This document shows, in pieces, positions 14,438-22,315 of a DNA stretch of 22,341 bases. The stretch spans positions 7,089-29,429 of the forward strand of contig DBCH01000074.1 of NCBI GenBank assembly GCA_002292955.1, written 5' to 3'. The notes under the pieces were generated by a model. That model was not told the origin of the DNA, searched no databases, and was given only the letters and a program-made list of their open reading frames with translations. Both the position numbers and the translations under genes were made by a program. The DNA is from Microbacteriaceae bacterium UBA963. Its GTDB lineage: Bacteria > Actinomycetota > Actinomycetes > Actinomycetales > Microbacteriaceae. How positions within the stretch are numbered: position 1 is the first letter of the stretch; each line of letters opens with the position of its first letter.

Positions 14438-15196
14438 GTGGAACCAAAGATTGCAATCGTTACCGGAGGATCAAGTGGCATTGGTGCGGCCAGCGCCAAG
14501 ATACTGAGCGATCGCGGGTACCTGGTCACAATCGTTGGTCGAGATCGCAGCCGTCTCGAGCATGTTTCGGCAAAATTGCCGGGCTCCGACTGGATAGCTG
14601 GAGATCTGGCGAATCCCGAGGTGAATAACGACGTCGTCCGCGAAGTAGCAAATCGCAGGGGGAGACTTGATCTCCTCGTGAACTCTGCAGGCACACTCGG
14701 ACCCACCATTTCTTTCGAGGAGCTGTCCATTGACGACTGGTCGAGTGTTTTTTCGACAAACCTTTGGGGGCCTATCGCCGCAACACAGGCAGCCGTGCCC
14801 TATCTGAAAGCGTCACGGGGATCCATCGTGAGTGTTTCATCGGTGAATGCCATCGTTGCTGAGCCGAACCTCGCGCCATATGGCGCGAGCAAGGCGGCTC
14901 TCGCCAGTTTCACAAAATTTGCGGCGGCAGATCTCGCCAGGTATGGAATTCGGGTCAACTGCGTTCTCCCTGGATGGGTTCGAACACCATTCATCGCAGA
15001 AGAACTAGAGGTGGCGGGTATCGCCGGAAACGAGATTTCAACAAATTTGATGGGCCGAATGGCAGAGCCTGAAGAGATAGGCAAAGTGGTTGCATTTCTC
15101 GCTTCTGAAGATGCAAGTTTCATGACGGGAGAGTGTGTGGTCGTTGATGGGGGTCACATCGTGTTTTCGAGAGACTTTGGCCCTAAGGCGTTATAG
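14438..15196 (+). CDS. Short-chain dehydrogenase/reductase (classical SDR)
   Basis: A 252-residue classical SDR: cofactor motif TGGSSGIG (9-16), NSAG (82-85, variant of NNAG), N108, and the catalytic S135, Y148 and K152 (PYGASKA), then the C-terminal GRMAEPEEIGKVVAFLASED and GECVVVDGGH typical of FabG-like proteins. GRDRSR at residues 34-39, with a basic residue after the second beta strand, suggests NADP(H), but this is weak evidence. It would interconvert a hydroxyl and a carbonyl, perhaps the aldehyde/ketone product of the oxidase or a hydroxyl on the substrate. The GTG start is six bases after the Rid stop with no strong ribosome site, so translation probably depends on coupling. It is the last gene of the cassette. 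Confidence 0.9.
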   Translation: MEPKIAIVTGGSSGIGAASAKILSDRGYLVTIVGRDRSRLEHVSAKLPGSDWIAGDLANPEVNNDVVREVANRRGRLDLLVNSAGTLGPTISFEELSIDDWSSVFSTNLWGPIAATQAAVPYLKASRGSIVSVSSVNAIVAEPNLAPYGASKAALASFTKFAAADLARYGIRVNCVLPGWVRTPFIAEELEVAGIAGNEISTNLMGRMAEPEEIGKVVAFLASEDASFMTGECVVVDGGHIVFSRDFGPKAL

Positions 15197-15354
15197 GCCA
15201 CCCCAGACGTGACGTGATCCACGGCAACGCAGGTGTATGCCAGTAAAGGCTCGATTCAGGCACGCAATGGTCCCAAGGTCAACGACGATGTGTCCGCTGA
15301 TTTACGCAATGTTTTGTCCCCGATTTCAGGGCGCGCACGACGGATAATAAAGAC
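15197..15354. other. Intergenic junction between the accessory cassette and recO
   Basis: 158 bases with no gene I can support. No terminator with a U-run is visible after the SDR. The plus strand has an open frame over 15223-15354 (with GSIQARNGPKVNDDVSADLR) that continues into recO in another frame and has no family resemblance. The end holds the candidate recO promoter. Confidence 0.5.
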
Positions 15355-15357
15355 ATG
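15343..15357 (+). promoter_or_regulatory. Candidate leaderless promoter (-10) of recO
   Basis: GATAAT (15343-15348, five of six to TATAAT), then AAAGAC and ATG (15355-15357). Transcription would start at the ATG. No ribosome site is visible, which supports a leaderless start; the -35 is unclear (TTGTCC at 15314 is too far). Confidence 0.45.
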
Positions 15358-16074
15358 CCTCTTTACCGTGACGAGGGTGTGATTCTGCGCACCCACAAGT
15401 TGGGCGAGGCCGACCGCATTCTCACGGTGCTGACCCGCAACCACGGCAAGGTTCGTGCGGTTGCTAAGGGTGTGCGCCGCACGGCATCAAAGTTTGGTGC
15501 TCGTCTCGAGCCCTTCATGGTTGCCGACCTACAGTTTTACGAGGGACGCTCGCTCGACACGGTCAGTCAGGCCGAAACGATTGCCTCGTATGGCGTGGCC
15601 ATTGCCGCCGATCTTGATCTGTACCGTGTGGCGTCCGTGATGGTCGAAACCGCCGATCGCATTACCGACTCTGAACCTGCGCCCCAGCAGTACCTGCTCC
15701 TTCATGGCGCCCTGCGCTCGCTGGCACGGGGCGAGCACCCGTATCTGCTCACGATGGACTCCTATCTGCTGAGGGCGCTGTCGCTGGCCGGCTGGGCGCC
15801 ATCCTTCGATGCCTGTGCGCGCTGTGGCGAGCCGGGTCCGCACAGCTCTTTTGTGCTCCCCATGGGCGGGCTCGTGTGTGACGCCTGTGCACCCACCGGC
15901 GCCGCGCGACTCGACAGCGGAGTGGTTGATCTCTTGGCAGCACTGTTGGCTGGCGAGTGGGAGGTGGTCGAGACGGCTAATGCGGATGCGCGCGCGTCAG
16001 CGTCCGGCGTGGTCGCGGCATACACGCAGTTTCACCTCGAGCGCGGACTGCGCTCTCTCGAGCACGTTATCTAG
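15355..16074 (+). CDS. recO: DNA repair protein RecO
   Basis: A 239-residue protein with the N-terminal OB fold (YRDEGVILRTHKLGEADRIL, then GKVRAVAKGVRR, residues 4-43) and a helical domain holding a zinc site C154-x2-C157 and C175-x2-C178. RecO loads RecA on gaps coated by SSB together with RecR and anneals ssDNA. Length is normal for actinobacteria. It opens a run of core genes (uppS, dusB, dgt, dnaG), and uppS begins nine bases after its stop. recO-uppS adjacency is typical of actinobacteria. Confidence 0.95.
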   Translation: MPLYRDEGVILRTHKLGEADRILTVLTRNHGKVRAVAKGVRRTASKFGARLEPFMVADLQFYEGRSLDTVSQAETIASYGVAIAADLDLYRVASVMVETADRITDSEPAPQQYLLLHGALRSLARGEHPYLLTMDSYLLRALSLAGWAPSFDACARCGEPGPHSSFVLPMGGLVCDACAPTGAARLDSGVVDLLAALLAGEWEVVETANADARASASGVVAAYTQFHLERGLRSLEHVI

Positions 16075-16086
16075 GCTGGACTCGTG
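16072..16086 (+). promoter_or_regulatory. Candidate leaderless promoter (-10) of uppS
   Basis: TAGGCT (16072-16077), which includes the recO stop codon, then GGACTC and GTG (16084). Same geometry as at the other leaderless candidates. Co-transcription with recO is also likely. Confidence 0.35.
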
Positions 16087-16884
16087 GCTAAGCCCTATAC
16101 GCATCCCGACGCGGTGGAGTATCGCCCCCTCGATTGGACCGGCGAATACCCACCCACATTTCCGACCGGGTCGGTGCCCCGCCATGTGGCCATCGTCATG
16201 GACGGAAACGGGCGCTGGGCTAACGGTCGAGGCCTCACTCGCGTGGAGGGGCATCGCGCTGGCGAAGCAGCTTTGCTCGATGTCGTAGCCGGCGCGATTC
16301 AGGCGGGCGTGACCCATCTCAGCGTGTATGCGTTCTCCACCGAGAACTGGAAGCGCTCGCCCGACGAGGTTCGTTTTCTGATGGGCTTTAACCGAGACGT
16401 GTTGCATCGCCGGCGTGACCAACTCAACGAGTGGGGCGTGCGCGTGCGCTGGGCGGGTCGACGACCCCGGCTGTGGCCTTCAGTAATCGAAGAGTTGCTC
16501 TATGCAGAAAAACTCACGGCTAAGAACTCCACGCTCACGCTCACGATGTGCGTTAACTACGGCGGACGCACGGAGATCGCGGACGCCGCGCAAAAGCTTG
16601 CCGAGGCGGTTGCCGCCGGAAAAGTGAATCCGTCACGCGTCAACGAGAAGACTCTCGCGCGATTCCTGTATCAGCCCGATATGCCGGATGTCGATCTGTT
16701 CGTGCGTTCCAGCGGGGAGCAGCGCACATCAAATTTTCTGCTCTGGCAGTCGGCGTATGCGGAGATGGTCTTTCTCGACACCCTGTGGCCCGATTTTGGG
16801 CGCGCGGATCTGTGGCGGGCCATCGGGTTGTACGTCGACCGGGATCGACGTTTCGGCGGCGCTATCGATGCGCCTTCGGCCTAA
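16084..16884 (+). CDS. uppS: Isoprenyl transferase (cis-prenyl diphosphate synthase, UppS-like)
   Basis: A 266-residue cis-prenyltransferase. The signature IVMDGNGRWA has the catalytic D40; further conserved parts are GHRAGEAALLD, LSVYAFSTENWKRSPDEV and VDLFVRSSGEQRTSNFLLWQSAYAE. It extends farnesyl or similar diphosphate with isopentenyl diphosphate to make the long-chain lipid carrier for peptidoglycan and other wall polymers. The ~35-residue N-terminal extension before the core is usual in actinobacteria, where the product may be deca- rather than undecaprenyl diphosphate. The usual RTSGE is RSSGE here, a mild change. It starts at GTG with no strong ribosome site. Confidence 0.94.
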   Translation: MAKPYTHPDAVEYRPLDWTGEYPPTFPTGSVPRHVAIVMDGNGRWANGRGLTRVEGHRAGEAALLDVVAGAIQAGVTHLSVYAFSTENWKRSPDEVRFLMGFNRDVLHRRRDQLNEWGVRVRWAGRRPRLWPSVIEELLYAEKLTAKNSTLTLTMCVNYGGRTEIADAAQKLAEAVAAGKVNPSRVNEKTLARFLYQPDMPDVDLFVRSSGEQRTSNFLLWQSAYAEMVFLDTLWPDFGRADLWRAIGLYVDRDRRFGGAIDAPSA

Positions 16885-16929
16885 CGCGGGCTGCTCAGCG
16901 ACGAAGGCCGTTTCTGGGAGACTAGACGC

Positions 16930-18102
16930 ATGAGCACATCAACGACTCCGGCTAAGCCGTTGAGCATTGGTGCGCTCACCCTGGATGTTCCTGTGGTGCT
17001 TGCCCCGATGGCGGGAATCACCAACACGGCGTACCGACGACTGTGTCGCGAATACGGTGGCGGGCTCTTTGTCTCGGAGATGATTACGTCGCGCGCGCTC
17101 GTGGAGCGAACGCCCGGCTCGATGCGCCTCATCGGCCACCACGAGTCCGAGAACACTCGCTCGATCCAGCTCTATGGCGTGGATCCCACCACGGTCGCGC
17201 GGGCGGTCAGCATGTTGGTCGACGAAGACCGCGCTGACCACGTCGATCTCAACTTTGGGTGTCCCGTTCCTAAAGTCACCCGCAAGGGCGGGGGAGCCGC
17301 GCTGCCGTGGAAGACCGACCTGTTTCGCGACATCGTCGAAGGCGCTGTGGCGGCCGCGGGCAAGATTCCCGTCACGGTCAAAATGCGCAAAGGCATCGAC
17401 GCCGACCACCTCACCTTCCTCGAAGCTGCCCGCATTGCTGCGGGAGCAGGCGTCTCCTCGATCGCTCTGCACGGGCGCACGGCGAGCGAGTTTTATAGTG
17501 GCAAAGCGGACTGGGATTCGATTGCAGAACTCAAGCTGGCTGTCTCGGACGTTCCGGTCTTGGGAAACGGCGATATCTGGTCGGGTGACGACGCCGTGCG
17601 CATGATGGACCAAACCGGTTGCGACGGTGTGGTGGTGGGGCGAGGCTGCCTCGGCCGACCCTGGCTGTTCGCGGATCTCGAGGTCGCCATGCGTCGGCGT
17701 GCCGGCGAGCAGATTGATGCGAGCATCGTGATGCCCACGCTGGGTTACGTAGGTCACGCCCTGCGTCGGCACACCGAACTCCTGACCGAGTTTTTGGAGA
17801 GCGAGGAGCACGCGTGCCGAGACATCCGTAAGCACGTGGCGTGGTACTTCAAGGGGTATCCGGTGGGTGGCGAGTGGCGGGCGCGCATGGCGCTCGTCAC
17901 CAGCATCGCCGAAATGGACGATTTGCTCGGCGAGCTTGACAATGACAGTCCGTATCCGGGTGCCGAGGCCGAAGGTCCGCGCGGTCGCGCGGGAACGCCT
18001 AAGCGCCCGCTATTGCCCGATCGCTGGTTGGAGTCCCGCACGCTCGCCGCGGGGGAGCGCGACATCGTGGCCGCGGCCGAAGTGGATGCCAGCGGTGGAT
18101 AG
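16930..18102 (+). CDS. dusB: tRNA-dihydrouridine synthase (DusB-type)
   Basis: A 390-residue FMN enzyme with a TIM barrel. LAPMAGITNTAYRRLCREYG lies near the N-terminus, NFGCPVPKVTRKGGGAAL carries the catalytic C111, HGRTASEFYSG follows, and GNGDI plus GRGCLGRPWLF form the phosphate-binding end. The C-terminal helical domain (about 260-340) precedes a tail with PRGRAGTPKRPLLPDRW seen in actinobacterial forms. It reduces uridines in the tRNA D-loop using NADPH. GGGAG lies about ten bases before the ATG. Its stop overlaps the next gene, which ties it to dgt. Confidence 0.94.
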   Translation: MSTSTTPAKPLSIGALTLDVPVVLAPMAGITNTAYRRLCREYGGGLFVSEMITSRALVERTPGSMRLIGHHESENTRSIQLYGVDPTTVARAVSMLVDEDRADHVDLNFGCPVPKVTRKGGGAALPWKTDLFRDIVEGAVAAAGKIPVTVKMRKGIDADHLTFLEAARIAAGAGVSSIALHGRTASEFYSGKADWDSIAELKLAVSDVPVLGNGDIWSGDDAVRMMDQTGCDGVVVGRGCLGRPWLFADLEVAMRRRAGEQIDASIVMPTLGYVGHALRRHTELLTEFLESEEHACRDIRKHVAWYFKGYPVGGEWRARMALVTSIAEMDDLLGELDNDSPYPGAEAEGPRGRAGTPKRPLLPDRWLESRTLAAGERDIVAAAEVDASGG

Positions 18103-19366
18103 TCGCCTTGCGCAGCCTCCGCTCACGAGCGGATACACCGAGCACGATGTCGAGCGCATGTGCCCCGAAGATCACCCCTCACGCCGGGGAGATTTTGCGC
18201 GGGACCGAGCCCGACTTCTGCACACCAGTGCCCTTCGCCGACTGGCTGCCAAGACTCAGGTACTCAGCCCCACCGCGGGCCTCGACTTTGCTCGTAATCG
18301 GCTCACTCACTCCTTGGAAGTTGCTCAGGTAGGGCGTGAACTCGCCGGCCGACTGGGGTTAGACCCGGATGTGGTCGATACGGCGTGCCTCGCGCACGAC
18401 ATTGGGCATCCTCCATTCGGCCACAACGGCGAACGCGCACTGGCCGACTGGGCTGCCGACTTCGGCGGATTCGAGGGCAACGCTCAGACACTGCGCGTGT
18501 TGACGCGACTTGAGGCCAAGGTCTTCGATGCGCGGGGTATCTCTCGAGGCCTCAACCTCACTCGGGCTAGCCTCGACGCGAGCACGAAGTACCCCTGGTC
18601 GGTTGCTGACGCGGTCGCGGATCCCAGTGGGCGGGCAAAGTTTGGTTTTTACGCGGACGACGCTGATGTCTTCGAGTGGATGCGCCGGGGTGCCCCCGCG
18701 GGTGTTCGCTGCATCGAGGCGCAGGTCATGGACCTGTCGGACGATATTGCATACTCCGTACATGATTTCGAGGATGCGGTCGTCAACGGTTACATTGACG
18801 TTTCTGACCTCAGTGAGCGCACCAACCACGATGCCCTGGTGGAGGCCATGTTTGAGTGGATTGGTGGAGAGTTCACCCACGGCGAACTGCTGGCCGCCTT
18901 CGACCGCCTCGACACGCTCGACGTGTGGATTGACAGTTGGGACGGCACTCGCCAAGACCAGGCGAAGCTCAAGAACCTCACCAGCCAACTCATCGGCCGA
19001 TTCGCCCATTCCGCCATTCACGCGACCCGTGAGGCGCATCCGCAAGAATCACTCGTTCGCTTTGGTGCCGACGTGGTTGTTCCCGCCGAACAGCGCGCCG
19101 AAATTGCCGTCCTCAAGGGTATCGTCGCCGCATTCGTGATGGTCAAGAACTCGCGACAACCCCTTTATACCCAGCAACGAGAAGTGCTGACGGCACTGGC
19201 CGATCGCATCTACGCCGACGGACCTCTGCACCTGGAGCCCGCGTTCAGCGCCGACTGGAAGGAATCGACCGACGACTCCGTACGCCGTCGGATTGTGGTT
19301 GACCAGGTTGCCAGTCTCACCGACCAGTCTGCTCTCGCCTGGTTCGAGCGTCTGGTCGTGACCTAG
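18086..19366 (+). CDS. dgt: Deoxyguanosinetriphosphate triphosphohydrolase-like protein
   Basis: A 426-residue HD-domain dNTPase. The motif FARNRLTHSLEVAQVGRELA has the first metal His (H75), LAHDIGHPPFGHNGE holds H104-D105, and MDLSDDIAYSVHDFED is the later metal-binding stretch. The family cleaves dNTPs to deoxynucleoside and tripolyphosphate, controlling dNTP pools. The start is uncertain: ATG 18086 overlaps dusB by 17 bases, while GTG 18095 has GAAGTGGA at a better distance and would give 423 residues. A longer frame from 17867 would lie deep in dusB and is rejected. The stop overlaps the dnaG GTG by one base, an obvious link between dNTP supply and replication. Confidence 0.93.
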   Translation: MPAVDSRLAQPPLTSGYTEHDVERMCPEDHPSRRGDFARDRARLLHTSALRRLAAKTQVLSPTAGLDFARNRLTHSLEVAQVGRELAGRLGLDPDVVDTACLAHDIGHPPFGHNGERALADWAADFGGFEGNAQTLRVLTRLEAKVFDARGISRGLNLTRASLDASTKYPWSVADAVADPSGRAKFGFYADDADVFEWMRRGAPAGVRCIEAQVMDLSDDIAYSVHDFEDAVVNGYIDVSDLSERTNHDALVEAMFEWIGGEFTHGELLAAFDRLDTLDVWIDSWDGTRQDQAKLKNLTSQLIGRFAHSAIHATREAHPQESLVRFGADVVVPAEQRAEIAVLKGIVAAFVMVKNSRQPLYTQQREVLTALADRIYADGPLHLEPAFSADWKESTDDSVRRRIVVDQVASLTDQSALAWFERLVVT

Positions 19367-21264
19367 TGGCGGGCCGCATTCGTCAGTCCGACGTCGAAGA
19401 GGTCAAGGCGCGCACCAACATCGCCGACATCATCGGCGAATACGTGTCTCTCAAGAATGCCGGCGTGGGTTCGGTCAAGGGTCTGTGTCCGTTTCACGAT
19501 GAGCGCAGCCCGTCTTTTCACGTGCGCCCTCAGGCCGGTTTCTATCACTGCTTCGGCTGCGGAGAGAGCGGTGATGTCTACTCGTTTCTGCAAAAGATGG
19601 AGCACCTGAGTTTTACCGAGTCCATTGAGAAGCTTGCCGAGCGCATCCGGTTTGAGCTGCACTACGAAGACGGCGGCGGCAGTAAGACCGAAACGGGCTC
19701 GCGTACGCGAATCCTGGCGGCAAACGCGGCTGCGTCGGAGTTCTTCGTCGCTCAACTGGCCACACCGGGTGCGGCTATTGGGCGCACTTTTCTGGGGCAG
19801 CGCGGATTCGACCGGGACGCGGCCGAGCAGTTTGGCATCGGTTTTGCTCCCAAGGGCTGGAGCGGATTGCGCGACCATCTGAAGCAGCGCGGATTTACCG
19901 ACGATGAGATGCTCGCCGCCGGCCTCCTCTCGCAGGGAGACAAAGGGGTCTACGACCGGTTCCGCGAACGCCTCGTGTGGCCCATCCGTGATGTCACCGG
20001 TCAAACCATTGGATTCGGCGCGCGCAAGCTCACCGAAGAAGACAAGGGCCCCAAGTACCTCAACACTCCTGAGACTCCCGTGTATCACAAGGCCCAGGTT
20101 CTCTATGGGCTGGATCTCGCAAAGCGCGACATTGGCAAGACCCGCCAGGTTGTGGTGGTCGAAGGCTACACCGACGTGATGGCGGCCCATCTTTCGGGTG
20201 TCACCACCGCGGTGGCCACGTGTGGCACGTCTTTCGGCGTTGATCACATCAGGCTGATTCGGCGGGTCATGGGCGACGATTCGGGGCTGGGCGAAGTGGT
20301 GTTCACGTTCGACCCTGATGCCGCCGGGCAGAAGGCCGCGGTGCGTGCGTTCGCGGAGCAGCAGCGTTTTCAGGCCCACACCTTCGTGGCTGTAGCGCCG
20401 GACGGACTCGATCCGTGCGATTTGCGTCTGGCCAAGGGGGAGGCTGCGGTGCGTGCCCTGCTCGAGCACAAGATTCCGATGTTCGAATTTGTGATCAAAC
20501 AGGTTCTCAGCAACTACTCGCTCGAATCCGTTGAGGGGCGGGCCGCTGCGCTGCGTGAATCCGCCCCCATCGTGGCGGAGATCCGAGACCCCGCGCTTCG
20601 CCCGGGTTACGCTCGCGAACTGGCGAACATGGTGGGCGTCGATATCTCGGAGGCTCAGGCAGCTATCACCCGCGCGGCAAAGGAAGCAAAGAAAACTGCG
20701 TCGGCGCCGACTCCGCCGGCGCGCGCCCCTGGCGATGAGGCGTCGAATCCGGAAACCGGTCCAACCGACTTTGGTAGCGCCGAACGCCGGGTGGTCGACC
20801 TCACTGCGACGCCACAGATTCGTCTTGAGCGCGATGCCCTTATGGCGCTCATCCAACACCCCGAAGCCATTGATGCCCAGCTGGCAGCCGAGGCCGTGAG
20901 TGCCGCATTTGCTGAGCCTAGCCTCGCGGTGATTCGTGATGCCGTGGGTGCCAGCATGACGGAATTTGGTGGCGACACGTGGGCCGAGCGGGTGCTGGAG
21001 CACACTCCGGACGACCTGAAACCCATTGTGACGCAGCTGGCCGTGGCCCCTATTCCCGAGCGCGACGAAGACTCTGTGCTCATCTACTGTTCGAAGGTAG
21101 TCACGAGCTTGGTGGAACGTGAACTACTGCGACTCAAGTCGGAGCTGGTCTCTCGGTTGCAACGCACCGGCGAAAGTGACCCGGAGATGAGCCGAGCTAT
21201 TTCAGAGGAGATTGTGGCGCTTGAGAAGCGGCGCCGCACGCTCAAGGAGGGGCCGCGCCCATGA
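19366..21264 (+). CDS. dnaG: DNA primase DnaG
   Basis: A 632-residue primase. The N-terminal zinc ribbon is C41-x2-H44 and C62-x2-C65 (CPFHDERSPSFHV, YHCFGCGESGDVYSF), followed by the catalytic core with the TOPRIM motifs VVVEGYTDVM (E266) and FTFDPDAAG (D316, D318), then a charged linker (about 440-480, Ala/Pro-rich) and a C-terminal helical domain expected to bind the DnaB helicase. It makes RNA primers at the replication fork. GTG at 19366 directly overlaps the dgt stop as TAGTG, so translation is coupled. A 546-codon frame on the opposite strand is a shadow of its codon bias. Confidence 0.97.
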   Translation: MAGRIRQSDVEEVKARTNIADIIGEYVSLKNAGVGSVKGLCPFHDERSPSFHVRPQAGFYHCFGCGESGDVYSFLQKMEHLSFTESIEKLAERIRFELHYEDGGGSKTETGSRTRILAANAAASEFFVAQLATPGAAIGRTFLGQRGFDRDAAEQFGIGFAPKGWSGLRDHLKQRGFTDDEMLAAGLLSQGDKGVYDRFRERLVWPIRDVTGQTIGFGARKLTEEDKGPKYLNTPETPVYHKAQVLYGLDLAKRDIGKTRQVVVVEGYTDVMAAHLSGVTTAVATCGTSFGVDHIRLIRRVMGDDSGLGEVVFTFDPDAAGQKAAVRAFAEQQRFQAHTFVAVAPDGLDPCDLRLAKGEAAVRALLEHKIPMFEFVIKQVLSNYSLESVEGRAAALRESAPIVAEIRDPALRPGYARELANMVGVDISEAQAAITRAAKEAKKTASAPTPPARAPGDEASNPETGPTDFGSAERRVVDLTATPQIRLERDALMALIQHPEAIDAQLAAEAVSAAFAEPSLAVIRDAVGASMTEFGGDTWAERVLEHTPDDLKPIVTQLAVAPIPERDEDSVLIYCSKVVTSLVERELLRLKSELVSRLQRTGESDPEMSRAISEEIVALEKRRRTLKEGPRP

Positions 21265-22262
21265 CCACACCCGCCCAGCACCGCCACGTCCTCGGCGACG
21301 AGTTTGCTGCCGCCAACGCACCGCGCGTCACGCCCGGTCACATTGCCGTGGAACCCGATACGGGGGACTCTGCAATGTTTCGTTCAGCCGTTGAACGCGC
21401 GGGCGGTGTGGTGGCACCCCTGAGTGAAAACACGCGGGGTCTGATCTGGCTGACCTATGCCCGGGCCGATGAGCTGTCGGCGACGCTGGAGGCCAATCCG
21501 CAGATTTCTTGGGTGCAGCTGCCCTGGGCGGGGGTCGATGCGTTTGCTGATCCGGTGCGCGAATACGCGCGCCCAGATCGCGTTTTTACGAGCGCCAAGG
21601 GCGCCTATGCTCAGCCCGTCGCTGAACACGCGCTCGGCATGATTATTGCTCTGCTTCGCGCGTTTCCGCGTCGGGCTCGGCTCACCCGGTGGGACAAGGA
21701 GATGATCGGGACCTCGCTCTACGGTCGGCAAGTCACGATTGTGGGAGCAGGGGGCATCGCGCGTGAGTTGATGCGCTTGCTGGCGCCGTTCGATGTGACC
21801 ATCACGATTGTGCGGCGCACAGATCATCCAGTTGATGGTGCCGAACACACACTCACCACCGATCGGTTGCCGGAAGCTCTAGACACCACGGACGTGCTCG
21901 TCATCGCGGCGGCGCACACGCCCCAGACCCGGCACCTCATCTCGACTCGCGAGTTCGCGCATATGAAACCCCAAGCCGTCGTGGTCAATATTGCGCGAGG
22001 CCCCCTGATCGACGCGGCCGCACTGGACCACGCGTTGCGCAACGAACTTATTGCCGGCGCCGCCCTTGATGTGACCGACCCGGAGCCGCTTCCCGAGGGC
22101 CACACCCTGTGGACAGCACCCAACATTCTGATTACCCCGCACCAGGCGGACACCCCGGAAATGATTGCGCCCCTGCTCGCCGTGCGCATCGAACACAATG
22201 TGCGCGCGTTCCTCGGTGACGGCCGATTTATCGGCGTGGTGGATGCGTCCGCCGGGTACTGA
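21261..22262 (+). CDS. D-isomer-specific 2-hydroxyacid dehydrogenase family protein
   Basis: A 333-residue NAD(P)-dependent dehydrogenase. The Rossmann motif is VGAGGIAREL (G162AGGIA); the catalytic set is R246 in NIARGPLID, E275 in DPEPLP and H294 in ITPHQ, all in family positions. The family reduces 2-keto acids or oxidises D-2-hydroxyacids (for example glyoxylate, hydroxypyruvate, phosphoglycerate); the specific substrate is unclear. AAGGAGG lies about ten bases before the ATG, and the start overlaps the dnaG stop as ATGA, so it is expressed with dnaG despite having no obvious role in replication. It is the last gene before the tRNA. Confidence 0.9.
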   Translation: MTTPAQHRHVLGDEFAAANAPRVTPGHIAVEPDTGDSAMFRSAVERAGGVVAPLSENTRGLIWLTYARADELSATLEANPQISWVQLPWAGVDAFADPVREYARPDRVFTSAKGAYAQPVAEHALGMIIALLRAFPRRARLTRWDKEMIGTSLYGRQVTIVGAGGIARELMRLLAPFDVTITIVRRTDHPVDGAEHTLTTDRLPEALDTTDVLVIAAAHTPQTRHLISTREFAHMKPQAVVVNIARGPLIDAAALDHALRNELIAGAALDVTDPEPLPEGHTLWTAPNILITPHQADTPEMIAPLLAVRIEHNVRAFLGDGRFIGVVDASAGY

Positions 22263-22264
22263 TT

Positions 22265-22294
22265 TTCATTCGGCGGGTACGACACTGGTAAAGT
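22265..22294 (+). promoter_or_regulatory. Candidate tRNA promoter
   Basis: TTCATT (22265-22270), an 18-base spacer and TAAAGT (22289-22294), preceded by TGG. Transcription would begin near 22301, about 15 bases before the mature tRNA. The -35 is weak. Confidence 0.35.
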
Positions 22295-22315
22295 GGTGTT
22301 GCCCAGCACGGGCAT

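Noticed and set aside
10505..15210. Flanking direct or inverted repeats, integrase or transposase around the accessory cassette
   Set aside because: Only a six-base match (GGCCAC) was seen near both borders, and no recombinase gene is present, so no mobile element is claimed.
16939..17835. 298-codon open frame on the minus strand opposite dusB
   Set aside because: Antisense shadow without domain features, while dusB has every catalytic motif.
19363..21003. 546-codon open frame on the minus strand opposite dnaG
   Set aside because: It lies wholly antisense to a clear dnaG and reflects the strong G/C third-base bias of that gene; its translation is rich in Arg, His and Gly with no recognisable domain.
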